A DNA stretch of 64,000 nucleotides from Mycobacterium sp. MFM001. GTDB taxonomy: Bacteria > Actinomycetota > Actinomycetes > Mycobacteriales > Mycobacteriaceae. The stretch is taken from assembly GCF_003402475.1 (NCBI RefSeq), contig NZ_BFAB01000005.1, positions 127,633 to 191,632 of the forward strand. Direction: 5' to 3'. A program made the translations under genes and the position numbers. Of the stretch, positions 49,758 to 59,171 are shown piece after piece. Numbering within the stretch: the stretch's first letter is position 1; each line of letters begins with the position of its first letter. The notes beneath the pieces were generated by a model. That model was not told the DNA's origin. It saw nothing but the letters and a program-made list of their open reading frames with translations, and made no database searches.

Positions 49758-50989
49758 AGACCCACGGTGGCGCGGAACAACGTGGTCGGCTGATGCGCGA
49801 CGAGCCGGATCGGTCCGTCGTCGGCGGCCACCCACGCCGCGGCGCCGCGTTCGAGTTTCAGCGTCCCGGATTTTCCGTGCACGGTGGTGCAGCCCTCGGT
49901 GCACAACAGGATCTGCGGGCCTTGCGAGGACCCGTGCCGCGACGGCGCGTCGACCTCGTGGCCGACGTGCTCGCCGTCGAGAGTCAGCACACACACCGCG
50001 AATTCGTCGGTCGGGGTGTCGTAGACCAGCCCCAGCCCCTCGCGGTGCGTCGGCGGGCGCAGCTGGTCCTCGGTGGTGGGCGTGAAGTCCAGCACGCGCA
50101 GCAGCTCCGGCACGTCGACGTGCTTGGGGGTCAGGCCGCCGCGTAACACGTTGTCGGAGTTGGCCATAACCTCCAGGGCAACGCCGCGCAGGTAGGTGTG
50201 CAGGTTGCCGGCCGCCAGGAAGATCGCCTCACCGGGAGCCAGGCTGATGCGGTTGAGCAACAACGCAGCCAGCACCCCGGCGTCGCCCGGGTAGCGCTCG
50301 CCCAGTTCCAGCACGGTCTTGGCTTCGGCCGCGAATTCCGTTGCGCCGGAAGTGATGTAGTTGATCGCGCCATCGAGCACGGCCGGGATCAGCGCGTCGA
50401 TGTCGGGCTGCGGAGCGGTAATCCAGGTGGTGAACAGCGCGCGCAGCCCGTCGGCGTCGGACTGGTCGTTGAGCAGGTGCAGGAATGGCTCCAGGTCGGG
50501 GACCGACAGCGCGCGCAGCAATTCGACGGTGCGGGCGGCCGGACGGAACCCGGCCAGCGCCTCGAACGGCTGCAGCGCCACCAGCAGCTCGGGCTTGTGG
50601 CTGCTGTCGCGGTAGTTGCGGATCGGCGAGTTGATCGGGATGCCGAGTCGCTCCTCGCGCCGGTAGCCTTCGGCGGCCTGCTCGGCGCTGGGGTGCGCCT
50701 GCAGCGACAGCGGTTCGTCGGCGGCGAGGACCTTGACCAGGAACGGCAGCACGTCACCGAATCGGGAGCGGGCCGCCGAACCGAGCTGGCCGTCGGGGTC
50801 GGCGAGCAGGGCGTCCAACAACGAGGTTTCGCCGCCGGCGGCCTCCAGCCACGCCGGGTCGCCCGGATGCGCGCCGAACCAGAGCTCGGCTTCGGGGTGA
50901 GCGGCCGGGACGGGTCGCCCGGTGAATTCGGCGATGGCCGTACGCGATCCCCAGGCGTACGTCCGTATCGCTCCGCGTAGCAGTTCCAC
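49754..50989 (-). CDS. manA: ManA, mannose-6-phosphate isomerase (type I)
   Basis: 411 residues (about 408 in Rv3255c). Zinc-site elements are SLQAHPSAEQAAEGY (Q-x-H) and SHKPELLVAL (H and E), with the later GNLHTYLRG loop. It interconverts fructose-6-P and mannose-6-P, feeding mannan, LAM and PIM synthesis. The TobH-like gene is 9 bp upstream. Confidence 0.95.
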   Translation of the reverse strand: MELLRGAIRTYAWGSRTAIAEFTGRPVPAAHPEAELWFGAHPGDPAWLEAAGGETSLLDALLADPDGQLGSAARSRFGDVLPFLVKVLAADEPLSLQAHPSAEQAAEGYRREERLGIPINSPIRNYRDSSHKPELLVALQPFEALAGFRPAARTVELLRALSVPDLEPFLHLLNDQSDADGLRALFTTWITAPQPDIDALIPAVLDGAINYITSGATEFAAEAKTVLELGERYPGDAGVLAALLLNRISLAPGEAIFLAAGNLHTYLRGVALEVMANSDNVLRGGLTPKHVDVPELLRVLDFTPTTEDQLRPPTHREGLGLVYDTPTDEFAVCVLTLDGEHVGHEVDAPSRHGSSQGPQILLCTEGCTTVHGKSGTLKLERGAAAWVAADDGPIRLVAHQPTTLFRATVGL

Positions 50990-50998
50990 GTCTGTTGT

Positions 50999-52075
50999 CT
51001 ATCCCCGCACCAGTCGCAAATAAACGGCGGCCATCTCCAGTCGGACGGCCAATATTGCCAGTTGCTGCTCGGCGCGCTGCGCGCCGACCTGGCCGGCGGC
51101 GCCGACGGACACATCGGGCACGTCCTCGGCGCCGACGATGTCGACGTCGCCGAGCGGCGCAACCCGCGCAGCGACGACGGTCCGGTCGGCCGCCAACGTC
51201 AGCGCGAGCACCCGCAGCCGCTCGGGCAGCGGTCCGTCGATCGCCTCGTCGTGGAACAGCGCATCCGCCGGATCGGCGAACGACGGCGTCGTGCGCAGCG
51301 CCACCAGCGCGTCGGCCAAACCAGTGGCCGCCACCACCTGGTGGCCGAGCCGCAGCAACACCGACGAGCCGTGCCGGGCCAGCGCCAGCGTCGCCCCGCA
51401 GTCGCCGGCCAACACCACGCTGCGCCCCGAGATCCGTTCGGCCAGCGCCTTGGCCGGGTTGGTGAACACCTCGCGTCCGGCGCTGTTGCGCAGTGCTTCG
51501 GCGTCCAGTTCGTCGGCCAGCACACCCAAGTCGGCACCGAGCTTGGGGTCCACGCTTTGCAGCGCGGCCAGCCCGGCGGCCAGGTAGCGGCCCAGGCCGA
51601 ACTCATCGGGGACCCGCATCCGCGGCTCCAGCACTGCGACCCGCCCGGCGGTGGTGTCGCGCAACGGCCCTTCGTAGGGTGCCGCGACGACGACGCGGGC
51701 CCCGCGGCGTACCCCGGTGGCGGCGGCCCCGACCAGCGCCGGATCGCCGGGGTCGTCGCCGGCGACGATCAGCACGTCGAGCGCTCCGATCCACGGCGGC
51801 GCCTCGGCGGCCACCACGATCGGCGCGGCGGCCGAGCCGCCCAGCGTCGCGGCCAGCATGGTGCCGGCGGTCTCGGCGGTGCCGCGGCCGGCCACCCAGA
51901 TCACCGTGCGCGGGGTGTCGCCGCGCACGGGGTCGAGCGCCCCCTCCTCGGATGCGGCGGCGGTGGCCCGTACCTGCGCGCCCGCGGTCGACGCGGCCCG
52001 CAGCAGCCCGTCGCGGTCGGCGGCGATCAGGGCGTCGGTGTCGTCGATGTCGATGGTGGCGTGGATGGCGTTCAC
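50999..52075 (-). CDS. TobH-like phosphosugar-binding protein (Rv3256c-like)
   Basis: 358 residues from GTG 52075, set by the 4-bp overlap with manB; the longer open frame upstream is antisense artefact. It has two SIS-like halves (about 60-170 and 200-340), with TVIWVAGRGTAETAGTML and SVVLAGDCGATLALARHGS. The family includes C-terminal-like regions of bifunctional phosphoglucose/phosphomannose isomerase. Sitting between manA and manB it may bind or channel mannose phosphates. No catalytic residues can be assigned. Confidence 0.82.
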   Translation of the reverse strand: MNAIHATIDIDDTDALIAADRDGLLRAASTAGAQVRATAAASEEGALDPVRGDTPRTVIWVAGRGTAETAGTMLAATLGGSAAAPIVVAAEAPPWIGALDVLIVAGDDPGDPALVGAAATGVRRGARVVVAAPYEGPLRDTTAGRVAVLEPRMRVPDEFGLGRYLAAGLAALQSVDPKLGADLGVLADELDAEALRNSAGREVFTNPAKALAERISGRSVVLAGDCGATLALARHGSSVLLRLGHQVVAATGLADALVALRTTPSFADPADALFHDEAIDGPLPERLRVLALTLAADRTVVAARVAPLGDVDIVGAEDVPDVSVGAAGQVGAQRAEQQLAILAVRLEMAAVYLRLVRG

Positions 52076-53460
52076 GTGACTGCCTGTGTCAGCCCCGCGA
52101 TTTCGGCGGCAACTTGTTGGACCACTGCGTCGACGTCCTCGGTGCAGCGTGCTTCGACGTTGAGCCGCAGCAGCGGCTCGGTGTTGGAGCTGCGCAGGTT
52201 GAACCAGCTGCCGTCGCCGAGGTCCACCGTCACGCCGTCCAGGTGGTCGATGGAGTGGATGCGGGTGCCGAACGACTTCAGCACCGCCTCGGTGGCCGCG
52301 GCGGCGTCGGCGACGGTGAAGTTGATCTCGCCGGAGGATTCGTAGCGTTGGTAGTCGGCGGTGAGCTCGGAGAGCGGCCGGTCTTGTTCGCCGAGCGCGG
52401 CCAGCACGTACAGCGCGGCCAGCATCCCGGAGTCGGCGCCCCAGAAATCGCGGAAGTAGTAGTGCGCGGAGTGTTCGCCGCCGAAGATCGCGCCGGTGTC
52501 GGCCATCAGCGCCTTGATGTAGGAGTGCCCGACGCGGGAGCGCACCGGTGTGCCGCCGCGCTCGACCACCAGCTCCGGCACGGCGCGGGAGGTGATCAGG
52601 TTGTGGATCACCGTCGCGCCGATCTCGCGGTTGAGCTCGCGGGCGGCGACCAGGGCGGTCACCGTCGACGGCGACACCGGCCGGCCGCGCTCGTCGACCA
52701 CGAAGCAGCGGTCGGCGTCGCCGTCGAAGGCCAGCCCGATATCGGCGCCGCTTTCCTGCACATAGGCCTGCAGGTCTTGCAGGTTGGCCGGGTCCAGCGG
52801 GTTGGCCTCGTGGTTGGGAAACGAGCCGTCGAGCTCGAAGTACAACGGCGCCAGCGTGATCGACTCGATCGCGCCGAGCACTGCCGGGGCAGTGTGGCCG
52901 GCCATCCCGTTGCCTGCGTCGACGGCCACCTTCAGCGGGCGCAAGCTTGACAGGTCCACCAGCGAGCGCAGGAACTTGCCGTAGTCGTCGAGCACATCCT
53001 GGTCGGCGATGCTGCCGGCCGGCCCTTCGTAGCCCGGCACGCCGGCGACCAGGTCGTCGCGGATGGCGCCCAATCCGGTGTCGGCGCCGACGGGTTTGGC
53101 GCCGGCCCGGCACATCTTGATTCCGTTGTAGGCGGCCGGGTTGTGGCTGGCGGTGAACATCGCGCCCGGGCAGTCCAAGAGGCCCGAGGCGAAGTAGAGC
53201 TGATCGGTCGAGGCCAGACCGATCCGGATCACGTCGAGCCCCTGCCCGGTGACCCCGGACGCAAAGGCTGCGGCCAACGCCGGTGAACTATCCCGCATGT
53301 CGTGGCCGAGGACTACCCGCCCGGCGCCCTCGCCACGCACCAGCCGCGCGAACGCGGCGCCGACGTCGGCGACAAACGGCTCGTCGATCTCGTCACCGAC
53401 GACGCCTCGCACGTCATAAGCCTTGATCACACGGTTGACAGCCGCGGCGGGCCGAGACAT
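52072..53460 (-). CDS. manB: ManB, phosphomannomutase/phosphoglucomutase
   Basis: 462 residues (about 465 in Rv3257c). The phosphoserine is S105 in TASHNP. The metal loop is DGDADR near residue 246. The sugar loop GGEHSAHYYF includes GEHS, and the phosphate loop is RSSNTEP near the C-terminus. It converts Man-6-P to Man-1-P. Starts with ATG 53460 and is the first gene of the manB-tobH-manA-CDF operon. Confidence 0.95.
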   Translation of the reverse strand: MSRPAAAVNRVIKAYDVRGVVGDEIDEPFVADVGAAFARLVRGEGAGRVVLGHDMRDSSPALAAAFASGVTGQGLDVIRIGLASTDQLYFASGLLDCPGAMFTASHNPAAYNGIKMCRAGAKPVGADTGLGAIRDDLVAGVPGYEGPAGSIADQDVLDDYGKFLRSLVDLSSLRPLKVAVDAGNGMAGHTAPAVLGAIESITLAPLYFELDGSFPNHEANPLDPANLQDLQAYVQESGADIGLAFDGDADRCFVVDERGRPVSPSTVTALVAARELNREIGATVIHNLITSRAVPELVVERGGTPVRSRVGHSYIKALMADTGAIFGGEHSAHYYFRDFWGADSGMLAALYVLAALGEQDRPLSELTADYQRYESSGEINFTVADAAAATEAVLKSFGTRIHSIDHLDGVTVDLGDGSWFNLRSSNTEPLLRLNVEARCTEDVDAVVQQVAAEIAGLTQAVT

Positions 53461-53539
53461 GACAAAGCTCCTGACTATCGAGACTCTTGGTGGTCAGCCT
53501 AACGGTTTTGGGGAGACCGGCTGACAGCTAAGCAGGCGT

Positions 53540-53965
53540 CTAGTCGGCAGGGTCGGGCAGTACCCGCAGATGGCCGCGGCGGCGCCCGGTGCCGGCGGAG
53601 CGCTGCCCGGCCGGGGTCAGCACAGCGCCGCTCGGGGCGGGGGCCGGGGCGGCGCCCGGATCGGAAAAACCGTTGACCGGTGGTGCGTCCGGTACCGCGG
53701 CGCGGCCCTCCCGCACCGCCTCGGCCAACGCGATCAGGTCGTCGTCGTCGGACGGCATGGGCAGCGGGCCGGCGTGACGGACCAGCTCCCAGCCCCGCGG
53801 CGCGGTGATGCGGCCGGCGTGGCTGACGCAGAGGTCCCAGGAGTGCGGCTCGCGGGCGGTGGCGAGCGGGCCGATCACCGCGGTGGAGTCGGAGTAGACG
53901 AACGTCAGCGTCGCCACCGCGTAATGCGGGCACCCGGGCCGACAACAGCGACGCGGAACAGTCAC
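53540..53965 (-). CDS. DUF3499 family protein (Rv3258c-like)
   Basis: 141 residues from GTG 53965. The N-terminal zinc-type cysteines CCRPGC and a later CVSH (WDLCVSHAGRI) define the DUF3499 fold. The C-terminal half is Pro/Ala-rich, ending with a basic GRRRGHLRVLP segment. Function unknown; conserved across actinobacteria next to whiB2 and manB. Confidence 0.85.
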   Translation of the reverse strand: MTVPRRCCRPGCPHYAVATLTFVYSDSTAVIGPLATAREPHSWDLCVSHAGRITAPRGWELVRHAGPLPMPSDDDDLIALAEAVREGRAAVPDAPPVNGFSDPGAAPAPAPSGAVLTPAGQRSAGTGRRRGHLRVLPDPAD

Positions 53966-54108
53966 GATCGAGAGGCTATCGTGCGCAAACGCCGTCGCAT
54001 CGGCTGACACGCGCATTGGACCGGGCTGCGATGTCCAACCGTTACCATCGGCGCGTGAGCGATTCGCGCAGCTCCGGGCGCAGGTCTGCTTCACGGCGCG
54101 GCCGCGAC

Positions 54109-54531
54109 ATGCGCGGCCCGCTGCTGCCGCCGACGGTGCCGGGCTGGCGCAGCCGCGCCGAGCGGTTCGACATGGCGGTGCTGGAGGCCTACGAGCCGAT
54201 CGAGCAGCGCTGGGCTGACCGGTTGTCCGGGCTGGACGTGGCCGTCGACGAGATCCCCCGGATCTCGGCCCGCGATCCCGAGAGTGTGCAGTGGCCGCCG
54301 GAGGTGATCGCTGACGGGCCGATCGCGCTGGCCCGGTTGATCCCCGCCGGGGTGGATGTTCGCGGCAATGCGACGCGGGCGCGGATCGTGTTGTTCCGCA
54401 AGCCGATCGAGCGGCGCGCGAAGGACACCGTCGAACTCGCCGAATTGCTGCACGAGATTCTGGTGGCTCAGGTGGCCACGTATCTGGACGTCGAGCCTTC
54501 GGTCATCGACCCGACGATCGATGACGATTAG
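54109..54531 (+). CDS. Zincin-like metallopeptidase-family protein (Rv3259-like)
   Basis: 140 residues from ATG 54109, matching Rv3259 length (about 139); a GTG at 54055 would add an Arg/Ser-rich 18 residues. The family zinc motif HExxH is replaced by HEILVAQ: the first His-Glu pair remains, the second histidine does not. Other actinobacterial members seem to share this change. Probably a non-peptidase variant of the fold. Divergent from the DUF3499 gene and convergent with whiB2 (9-bp gap). Confidence 0.8.
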   Translation: MRGPLLPPTVPGWRSRAERFDMAVLEAYEPIEQRWADRLSGLDVAVDEIPRISARDPESVQWPPEVIADGPIALARLIPAGVDVRGNATRARIVLFRKPIERRAKDTVELAELLHEILVAQVATYLDVEPSVIDPTIDDD

Positions 54532-54540
54532 CGGGGCGGG

Positions 54541-54909
54541 CTAGATGATGCCGCGCTTGAGGCGACGGCGCTCCCGCTCGGAAAGCCCGCCCCAGATGCC
54601 GAACCGCTCGTCGTGCGCCAGCGCGTACTCCAGGCACTCGGTGCGCACCTCGCAGCCCAAGCAAATCTTCTTGGCCTCGCGGGTGGAGCCGCCCTTCTCG
54701 GGGAAGAACGCCTCGGGATCGGTCTGCGCGCACAGCGCGCGGTCTTGCCATTGGTCGGCGGTAACCGGCGCCGGCTCAAAGACTTCGGGCACTTCGGGCG
54801 CGCTGGGCACCAAACTCAAGTGGGGTCGCGCTGCGGCCCCCGCCGTCGCCGCGCCGGCATTGGTGTGCGGTGTGCTTCCCATCAGGCCCCGTAGGTGCTC
54901 ATAGGACAT
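54541..54909 (-). CDS. whiB2: WhiB2, [Fe-S] regulator of septation
   Basis: 122 residues from ATG 54909, preceded by GGAGG and GGAG purine runs. Cluster ligands C60, C83, C86 and C92; the GIWGG turn and the basic ending RERRRLKRGII are intact. The 50-residue N-terminal extension (SYEHLRGLMG then Ala-rich) is longer than in the 89-residue H37Rv annotation, and an even earlier start at 54924 is possible. WhiB2 is the orthologue of Streptomyces WhiB and is required for normal septum formation. Confidence 0.94.
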   Translation of the reverse strand: MSYEHLRGLMGSTPHTNAGAATAGAAARPHLSLVPSAPEVPEVFEPAPVTADQWQDRALCAQTDPEAFFPEKGGSTREAKKICLGCEVRTECLEYALAHDERFGIWGGLSERERRRLKRGII

Positions 54910-54980
54910 GCTCCGCCTCCTCACCTGATTTCGTTGATTCGTGAATGTCGCCCACTGTTTTGATGTGCGGCCATCTCAAT

Positions 54981-54996
54981 TCGAACAAACGATCGA
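54981..54996. promoter_or_regulatory. LexA SOS-box-like site in the whiB2-fbiA gap
   Basis: TCGAAC-AAAC-GATCGA differs by one base from the mycobacterial SOS box TCGAAC-N4-GTTCGA. It is 72 bases upstream of the whiB2 start in the divergent 281-bp region shared with fbiA. Motif match only. Confidence 0.45.
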
Positions 54997-55190
54997 ATCT
55001 CGGTCTGCGACACCGAATCCGGCCGGCCAACCGGGAAATGACACTGATGAGATTACACACGTGTTATCAGCCGTGGTCAAGCGATTCGGAAGATTTCCAT
55101 ACCATCTCGTGACCAATTTTTGACGGCACTGCCACAGTTTGGCCGTCGGCGTGTCGGGTCGTCTCGTCGCCACGCGTACTGTCGTCCGGT

Positions 55191-56183
55191 GTGAAGGTCA
55201 CGGTTTTGGTCGGCGGGGTCGGCGGCGCCCGCTTTCTTCTCGGCGTGCAACATCTGCTCGGCCTCGGCCAATTCGGAGGCGAGGGTGCATCCGGCGCGCA
55301 CGAGCTGACGGCCGTCGTCAACATCGGCGACGACGCCTGGATGCACGGGGTGCGGATCTGCCCCGACCTGGACACCTGCATGTACACCCTGGGTGGCGGG
55401 GTCGACCCGCAGCGCGGCTGGGGTCATCGCGACGAAACCTGGCATGCCAAGGAGGAACTGGTCCGCTACGGCATGCAGCCGGACTGGTTCGAGCTCGGCG
55501 ACCGCGACCTCGCGACCCACCTGGTGCGCACACAGATGCTGCGGGCGGGGTACCCGCTCTCGCAGATCACGGCCGCGCTGTGCGACCGCTGGCAACCGGG
55601 AGCGACGTTATTGCCGGCCAGTGACGACCGATGCGAAACCCACGTGGTCATCACCGATCCCGATGACGGCAACCAGCGCGCGATCCACTTCCAGGAGTGG
55701 TGGGTGCGCTATCGCGCGCAGGTCCCGACGCACAGCTTCGCGTTCATCGGAGCCGAAAACGCCCATGCTGCAACCGAAGTGCTCGACGCCATCGCGGATG
55801 CCGACATCATCCTGGTGGCGCCGTCGAACCCGGTGGTGAGCATCGGCGCCATCCTGGCCATCCCGGGTGTCCGGGGCGCGCTGCGGTCGACCGGTGCGCC
55901 TGTGGTCGGCTACTCGCCGATCGTCGGCGGAAAAGCCTTGCGCGGCATGGCCCACGAGTGTCTGTCGGTGATCGGCGTGGAGTCCACCGCCGAGGCGGTG
56001 GGCCGCCATTACGGCGCACGGTCGGGCACCGGCATCCTGGACGGCTGGCTGGTCCACGAGGGCGACCACGCCGACATCGACGGTGTGGCAGTGCGATCGG
56101 TGCCGCTGCTGATGACCGACCCGAACGCGACGGCCAAGATGGTCAGCGCCGGACTGGAGCTCGCGGGCGTCGCCGCACTATGA
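55191..56183 (+). CDS. fbiA: FbiA, 2-phospholactate-type transferase of F420 synthesis
   Basis: 330 residues (331 in Rv3261). N-terminal [13 protein letters not shown] (residues 5-17) is the CofD-family glycine loop; NIGDD and [13 protein letters not shown] are further family motifs. It transfers a phospholactyl or phosphoenolpyruvyl group onto Fo to give (dehydro)F420-0. GTG-type start. Its TGA overlaps fbiB ATG (ATGA). Confidence 0.96.
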   Translation: MKVTVLVGGVGGARFLLGVQHLLGLGQFGGEGASGAHELTAVVNIGDDAWMHGVRICPDLDTCMYTLGGGVDPQRGWGHRDETWHAKEELVRYGMQPDWFELGDRDLATHLVRTQMLRAGYPLSQITAALCDRWQPGATLLPASDDRCETHVVITDPDDGNQRAIHFQEWWVRYRAQVPTHSFAFIGAENAHAATEVLDAIADADIILVAPSNPVVSIGAILAIPGVRGALRSTGAPVVGYSPIVGGKALRGMAHECLSVIGVESTAEAVGRHYGARSGTGILDGWLVHEGDHADIDGVAVRSVPLLMTDPNATAKMVSAGLELAGVAAL

Positions 56184-57520
56184 CCGAACACGGTACCGCG
56201 GCAGCGGTCGAGATCCTGCCCGTCACAGGGCTTCCCGAATTCCGGCCGGGCGACAACCTGGCTGACGCCGTGGCCGCGGCCGCGCCGTGGCTGCGTGACG
56301 GCGACGTGGTGGTGGTCACCAGCAAGGTGGTGTCCAAATGCGAGGGCCGGCTGGTGCCGGCGCCCGATGACCCCGACGCGCGAGACGCCTTGCGGCGCAA
56401 GCTCGTCGACGCCGAAGCGGTTCGCGTGCTGGCCCGCAAGGGACGCACACTGATCACCGAGAACCGGCTCGGGCTGGTGCAGGCCGCTGCCGGGGTGGAC
56501 GGCTCGAATGTCGGCGTGACCGAACTGGCGCTGCTGCCAACCGATCCCGACGCCAGCGCCGCCGCCCTGCGTGCCGCGCTGCGCGAGCGGCTGGGTGTGA
56601 CGGTGGCGGTCGTGATCACCGACACGATGGGCCGGGCATGGCGCAACGGCCAGACCGACGCCGCCGTCGGCTCGGCCGGTCTGGAAGTGCTGCACGGCTA
56701 TGCCGGGGCGGTCGACGCCCACGGCAACGAGTTGATTGTCACCGAGATCGCCGTCGCCGACGAGATCGCCGCCGCCGCCGATCTGGTCAAGGGCAAGCTC
56801 ACCGGGATCCCGGTGGCCGTGGTCCGCGGGTTGCCGGTATCCGACGACGGTTCGACGGCGCGGCAGCTGGTCCGCTCGGGCACCGAGGACCTGTTCTGGC
56901 TGGGCACCGCCGAGGCGGTGGAAATGGGTCGCCGGCAGGCCCAATTGCTGCGCCGCTCGGTGCGCCAGTTCGCCGACCAACCGGTGCCGCACGATCTCGT
57001 CGAAGCGGCAGTCGCGGAGGCGTTGACCGCCCCGGCCCCGCACCACACCCGGCCGGTGCGGTTCGTCTGGCTGCAGACCCCCTCGGTACGCACTCGGCTG
57101 CTGGACCGGATGCGCGAGCGGTGGCGCGCCGACCTGGCCGGTGACGGCAAGCCCGCCGACGCGATCGAGCGTCGAGTGGCCCGCGGCCAGATCCTTTACG
57201 ACGCACCCGAAGTCGTCATCCCGATGCTGGTGCCCGACGGCGCACACAGCTATCCCGACGCGGCCCGCACCCAAGCCGAGCACACCATGTTCACCGTCGC
57301 GGTGGGCGCGGCGGTGCAGGCGCTGCTGGTGGCGCTGGCGGTTCGCGGCGTGGGCAGTTGCTGGATCGGTTCGACGATCTTTGCCGCCGACCTGGTCCGC
57401 GACGAGCTGGGGCTGCCGGCAGAGTGGGAACCGTTGGGCGCGATCGCAATCGGCTACCCACAGCAAGCGCAGGAACCCAAAGAACCGGTGCCCGTCGCCG
57501 ACCTGCTGGTGCGCAAGTGA
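56180..57520 (+). CDS. fbiB: FbiB, bifunctional F420 gamma-glutamyl ligase
   Basis: 446 residues (448 in Rv3262). The N-terminal CofE domain (about 1-245) includes [12 protein letters not shown] and [15 protein letters not shown]. The C-terminal nitroreductase-fold FMN domain (about 250-446) includes [13 protein letters not shown] and [10 protein letters not shown]. It adds glutamates to F420 and reduces dehydro-F420-0. An open frame that continues upstream through fbiA is not used. GTGA overlap with the NUDIX gene. Confidence 0.96.
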   Translation: MTEHGTAAAVEILPVTGLPEFRPGDNLADAVAAAAPWLRDGDVVVVTSKVVSKCEGRLVPAPDDPDARDALRRKLVDAEAVRVLARKGRTLITENRLGLVQAAAGVDGSNVGVTELALLPTDPDASAAALRAALRERLGVTVAVVITDTMGRAWRNGQTDAAVGSAGLEVLHGYAGAVDAHGNELIVTEIAVADEIAAAADLVKGKLTGIPVAVVRGLPVSDDGSTARQLVRSGTEDLFWLGTAEAVEMGRRQAQLLRRSVRQFADQPVPHDLVEAAVAEALTAPAPHHTRPVRFVWLQTPSVRTRLLDRMRERWRADLAGDGKPADAIERRVARGQILYDAPEVVIPMLVPDGAHSYPDAARTQAEHTMFTVAVGAAVQALLVALAVRGVGSCWIGSTIFAADLVRDELGLPAEWEPLGAIAIGYPQQAQEPKEPVPVADLLVRK

Positions 57521-58056
57521 ACGTTCGGGAGTCGGCGATCGCGCTGCTGTCCGACTGGCAGGCCCCGGACCCGGCTCAGGACTCGGTGCGCCACGCGGTG
57601 CTGGCGTTCCTGTATGCCCGCGACGACGCCTGCCGGCGCGAATGCGTGCCCGGTCATGTCACCGCGTCGGCCCTGGTGCTCGACGACTCCGGCAGCCGGG
57701 TGCTGCTCACCCTGCATCCGCGGCTCGGCCGCTGGGTCCAGCTCGGCGGGCACTGCGACGACGGCGATGTCGACATTGCGGCGGCGGCGCTGCGGGAGGC
57801 CACCGAGGAGTCCGGCGTCACGGGTCTGCGGCTGGGCGAGTTGGCGGCGATCCATGTCCATCCCGTCACCTGCTCGCTGGGTGTGCCGACCCGCCATCTC
57901 GACCTGCAGTTCGTCGCCCACGCGCCGCCGGGCGCGCAGATCGCGATCAGCGACGAGTCGATGGATCTGCAGTGGTGGCCCGCCGACGAATTACCGGCCG
58001 ACGCCGACGATGCGCTGGCCTATCTGGTCGCCCGCGCGTCGAATGTGGACTTGTGA
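57517..58056 (+). CDS. NUDIX hydrolase coupled to fbiAB
   Basis: 179 residues from GTG 57517. The Nudix box reads [20 protein letters not shown] followed by ESGV, fitting GX5EX7REUXEEXGU with Asp in place of the first Glu and the REATEES core intact. It hydrolyses a nucleoside diphosphate derivative; the substrate is unknown. The 4-bp overlap with fbiB ties it to F420 synthesis, perhaps as housecleaning of a guanylyl-activated intermediate (inference). It converges on manC. Confidence 0.9.
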   Translation: MNVRESAIALLSDWQAPDPAQDSVRHAVLAFLYARDDACRRECVPGHVTASALVLDDSGSRVLLTLHPRLGRWVQLGGHCDDGDVDIAAAALREATEESGVTGLRLGELAAIHVHPVTCSLGVPTRHLDLQFVAHAPPGAQIAISDESMDLQWWPADELPADADDALAYLVARASNVDL

Positions 58057-58096
58057 CACGTTTGCGGCGAAAATTCGTGCATTAAGCCCACATTCG
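58040..58096. repeat. 57-bp dispersed hairpin element, copy B
   Basis: CGAATGTGGACTT (58040-58052) pairs with AAGCCCACATTCG (58084-58096) at 12 of 13 positions around a 31-base loop. Its reverse complement aligns end to end with 34231-34287. It overlaps the NUDIX stop codon and lies between convergent genes, so it may act as a terminator. Confidence 0.7.
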
Positions 58097-58103
58097 GCGC
58101 GGC

Positions 58104-59171
58104 TCAGACGTCGCTCGAGTAGCGGATTCCGCCGTCGGGAATGGCCACCCCGGGCCACACCCGGGCGCCGCGCAGCAGCTCGCAGCGCGCCCCGATGTCG
58201 GCGCCGTCGCCGATCACACCGTCGCGGATCAGCGCCCGCGGCCCGATCCGCGCGCCGAACCCGATGATCGAACGCTCGATCACACTGCCGGCCTCAACCT
58301 TCACGCCGTCGAAGATGACCGCGCCATCCAAGCGGGCGCCCGGCCCGATCTCGGCGCCACGCCCGACGACCGTGCCGCCGATCAGCACCGCGCCCGGGGA
58401 GACCGCCGCGCCGTCGTGCACCAGCTGCTCGCCGCGCTGACCGCGCAGAGCCGGCGACGGCGCAATGCCGCGCACCAAATCCGCTGAGCCGCGCACGAAG
58501 TCCTCCGGCGTGCCCATGTCCCGCCAGTAGGTGGCGTCGACGTAGCCGCACACCTTGACCCCGTCGGACAGCAGCGCCGGGAACACCTCGCGTTCGACCG
58601 AGACCTCGCGGCCGCGCGGTATCCGGTCGATGATCTCGCGGGCGAACACGTAGCAGCCGGCGTTGATCTGGTCGGTGGGCGGGTCCTGTGTCTTCTCCAA
58701 AAATGCTGTGACCCTGCCGTTTTCGGTCGGCACGCAGCCGAAGGCGCGTGGGTCGCCGACGCGCACCAGATGCAGCGTCAGGTCGGCCGCGTTGGAGTGG
58801 TGGTAGTCGAGCAGCTGACCCAGATCGGCGCCGGAGAGCACGTCGCCGTTGAACACCATCACGGTGTCGTGCCGCAAACGGCCGGAGACGTTGGCGATTC
58901 CGCCGCCGGTGCCCAGCGGATGTTCTTCGGTGACGTATTCGATCTGCAGCCCCAGTTTGGAGCCGTCGCCGAACTCCGCCTCGAACACGGCCGGCTGATA
59001 CGACGTGCTGAGGACCACGTGCTCGATCCCGGCGGTGGCGATCCGCGACAACAGATGCGTGACGAACGGCAACCCGGCAGTGGGCAGCATCGGCTTGGGC
59101 GCGGACAGCGTCAACGGCCGCAACCGGGTGCCTTTGCCGCCGACCAGGACGACGGCGTCCACTTCTGTCAC
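58104..59171 (-). CDS. manC: Mannose-1-phosphate guanylyltransferase-type sugar nucleotidyltransferase
   Basis: 355 residues from GTG 59171 (overlaps the wbbL stop). N-terminal nucleotidyltransferase fold with GGKGTRLRPL (11-20) and FNGDVL; C-terminal left-handed beta-helix hexapeptide repeats (about 265-355, GAVLIGGTVVGRGAEIGPGA). It equals Rv3264c, named manC or rmlA2; GDP-mannose formation is the favoured role, supported by nearby manA and manB. Confidence 0.92.
   Translation of the reverse strand: MTEVDAVVLVGGKGTRLRPLTLSAPKPMLPTAGLPFVTHLLSRIATAGIEHVVLSTSYQPAVFEAEFGDGSKLGLQIEYVTEEHPLGTGGGIANVSGRLRHDTVMVFNGDVLSGADLGQLLDYHHSNAADLTLHLVRVGDPRAFGCVPTENGRVTAFLEKTQDPPTDQINAGCYVFAREIIDRIPRGREVSVEREVFPALLSDGVKVCGYVDATYWRDMGTPEDFVRGSADLVRGIAPSPALRGQRGEQLVHDGAAVSPGAVLIGGTVVGRGAEIGPGARLDGAVIFDGVKVEAGSVIERSIIGFGARIGPRALIRDGVIGDGADIGARCELLRGARVWPGVAIPDGGIRYSSDV

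Noticed and set aside
50999..53113. 704-codon frame covering the TobH-like gene and part of manB
   Set aside because: Its first half is the wrong frame of manB. Only the part from GTG 52075 is protein-like.
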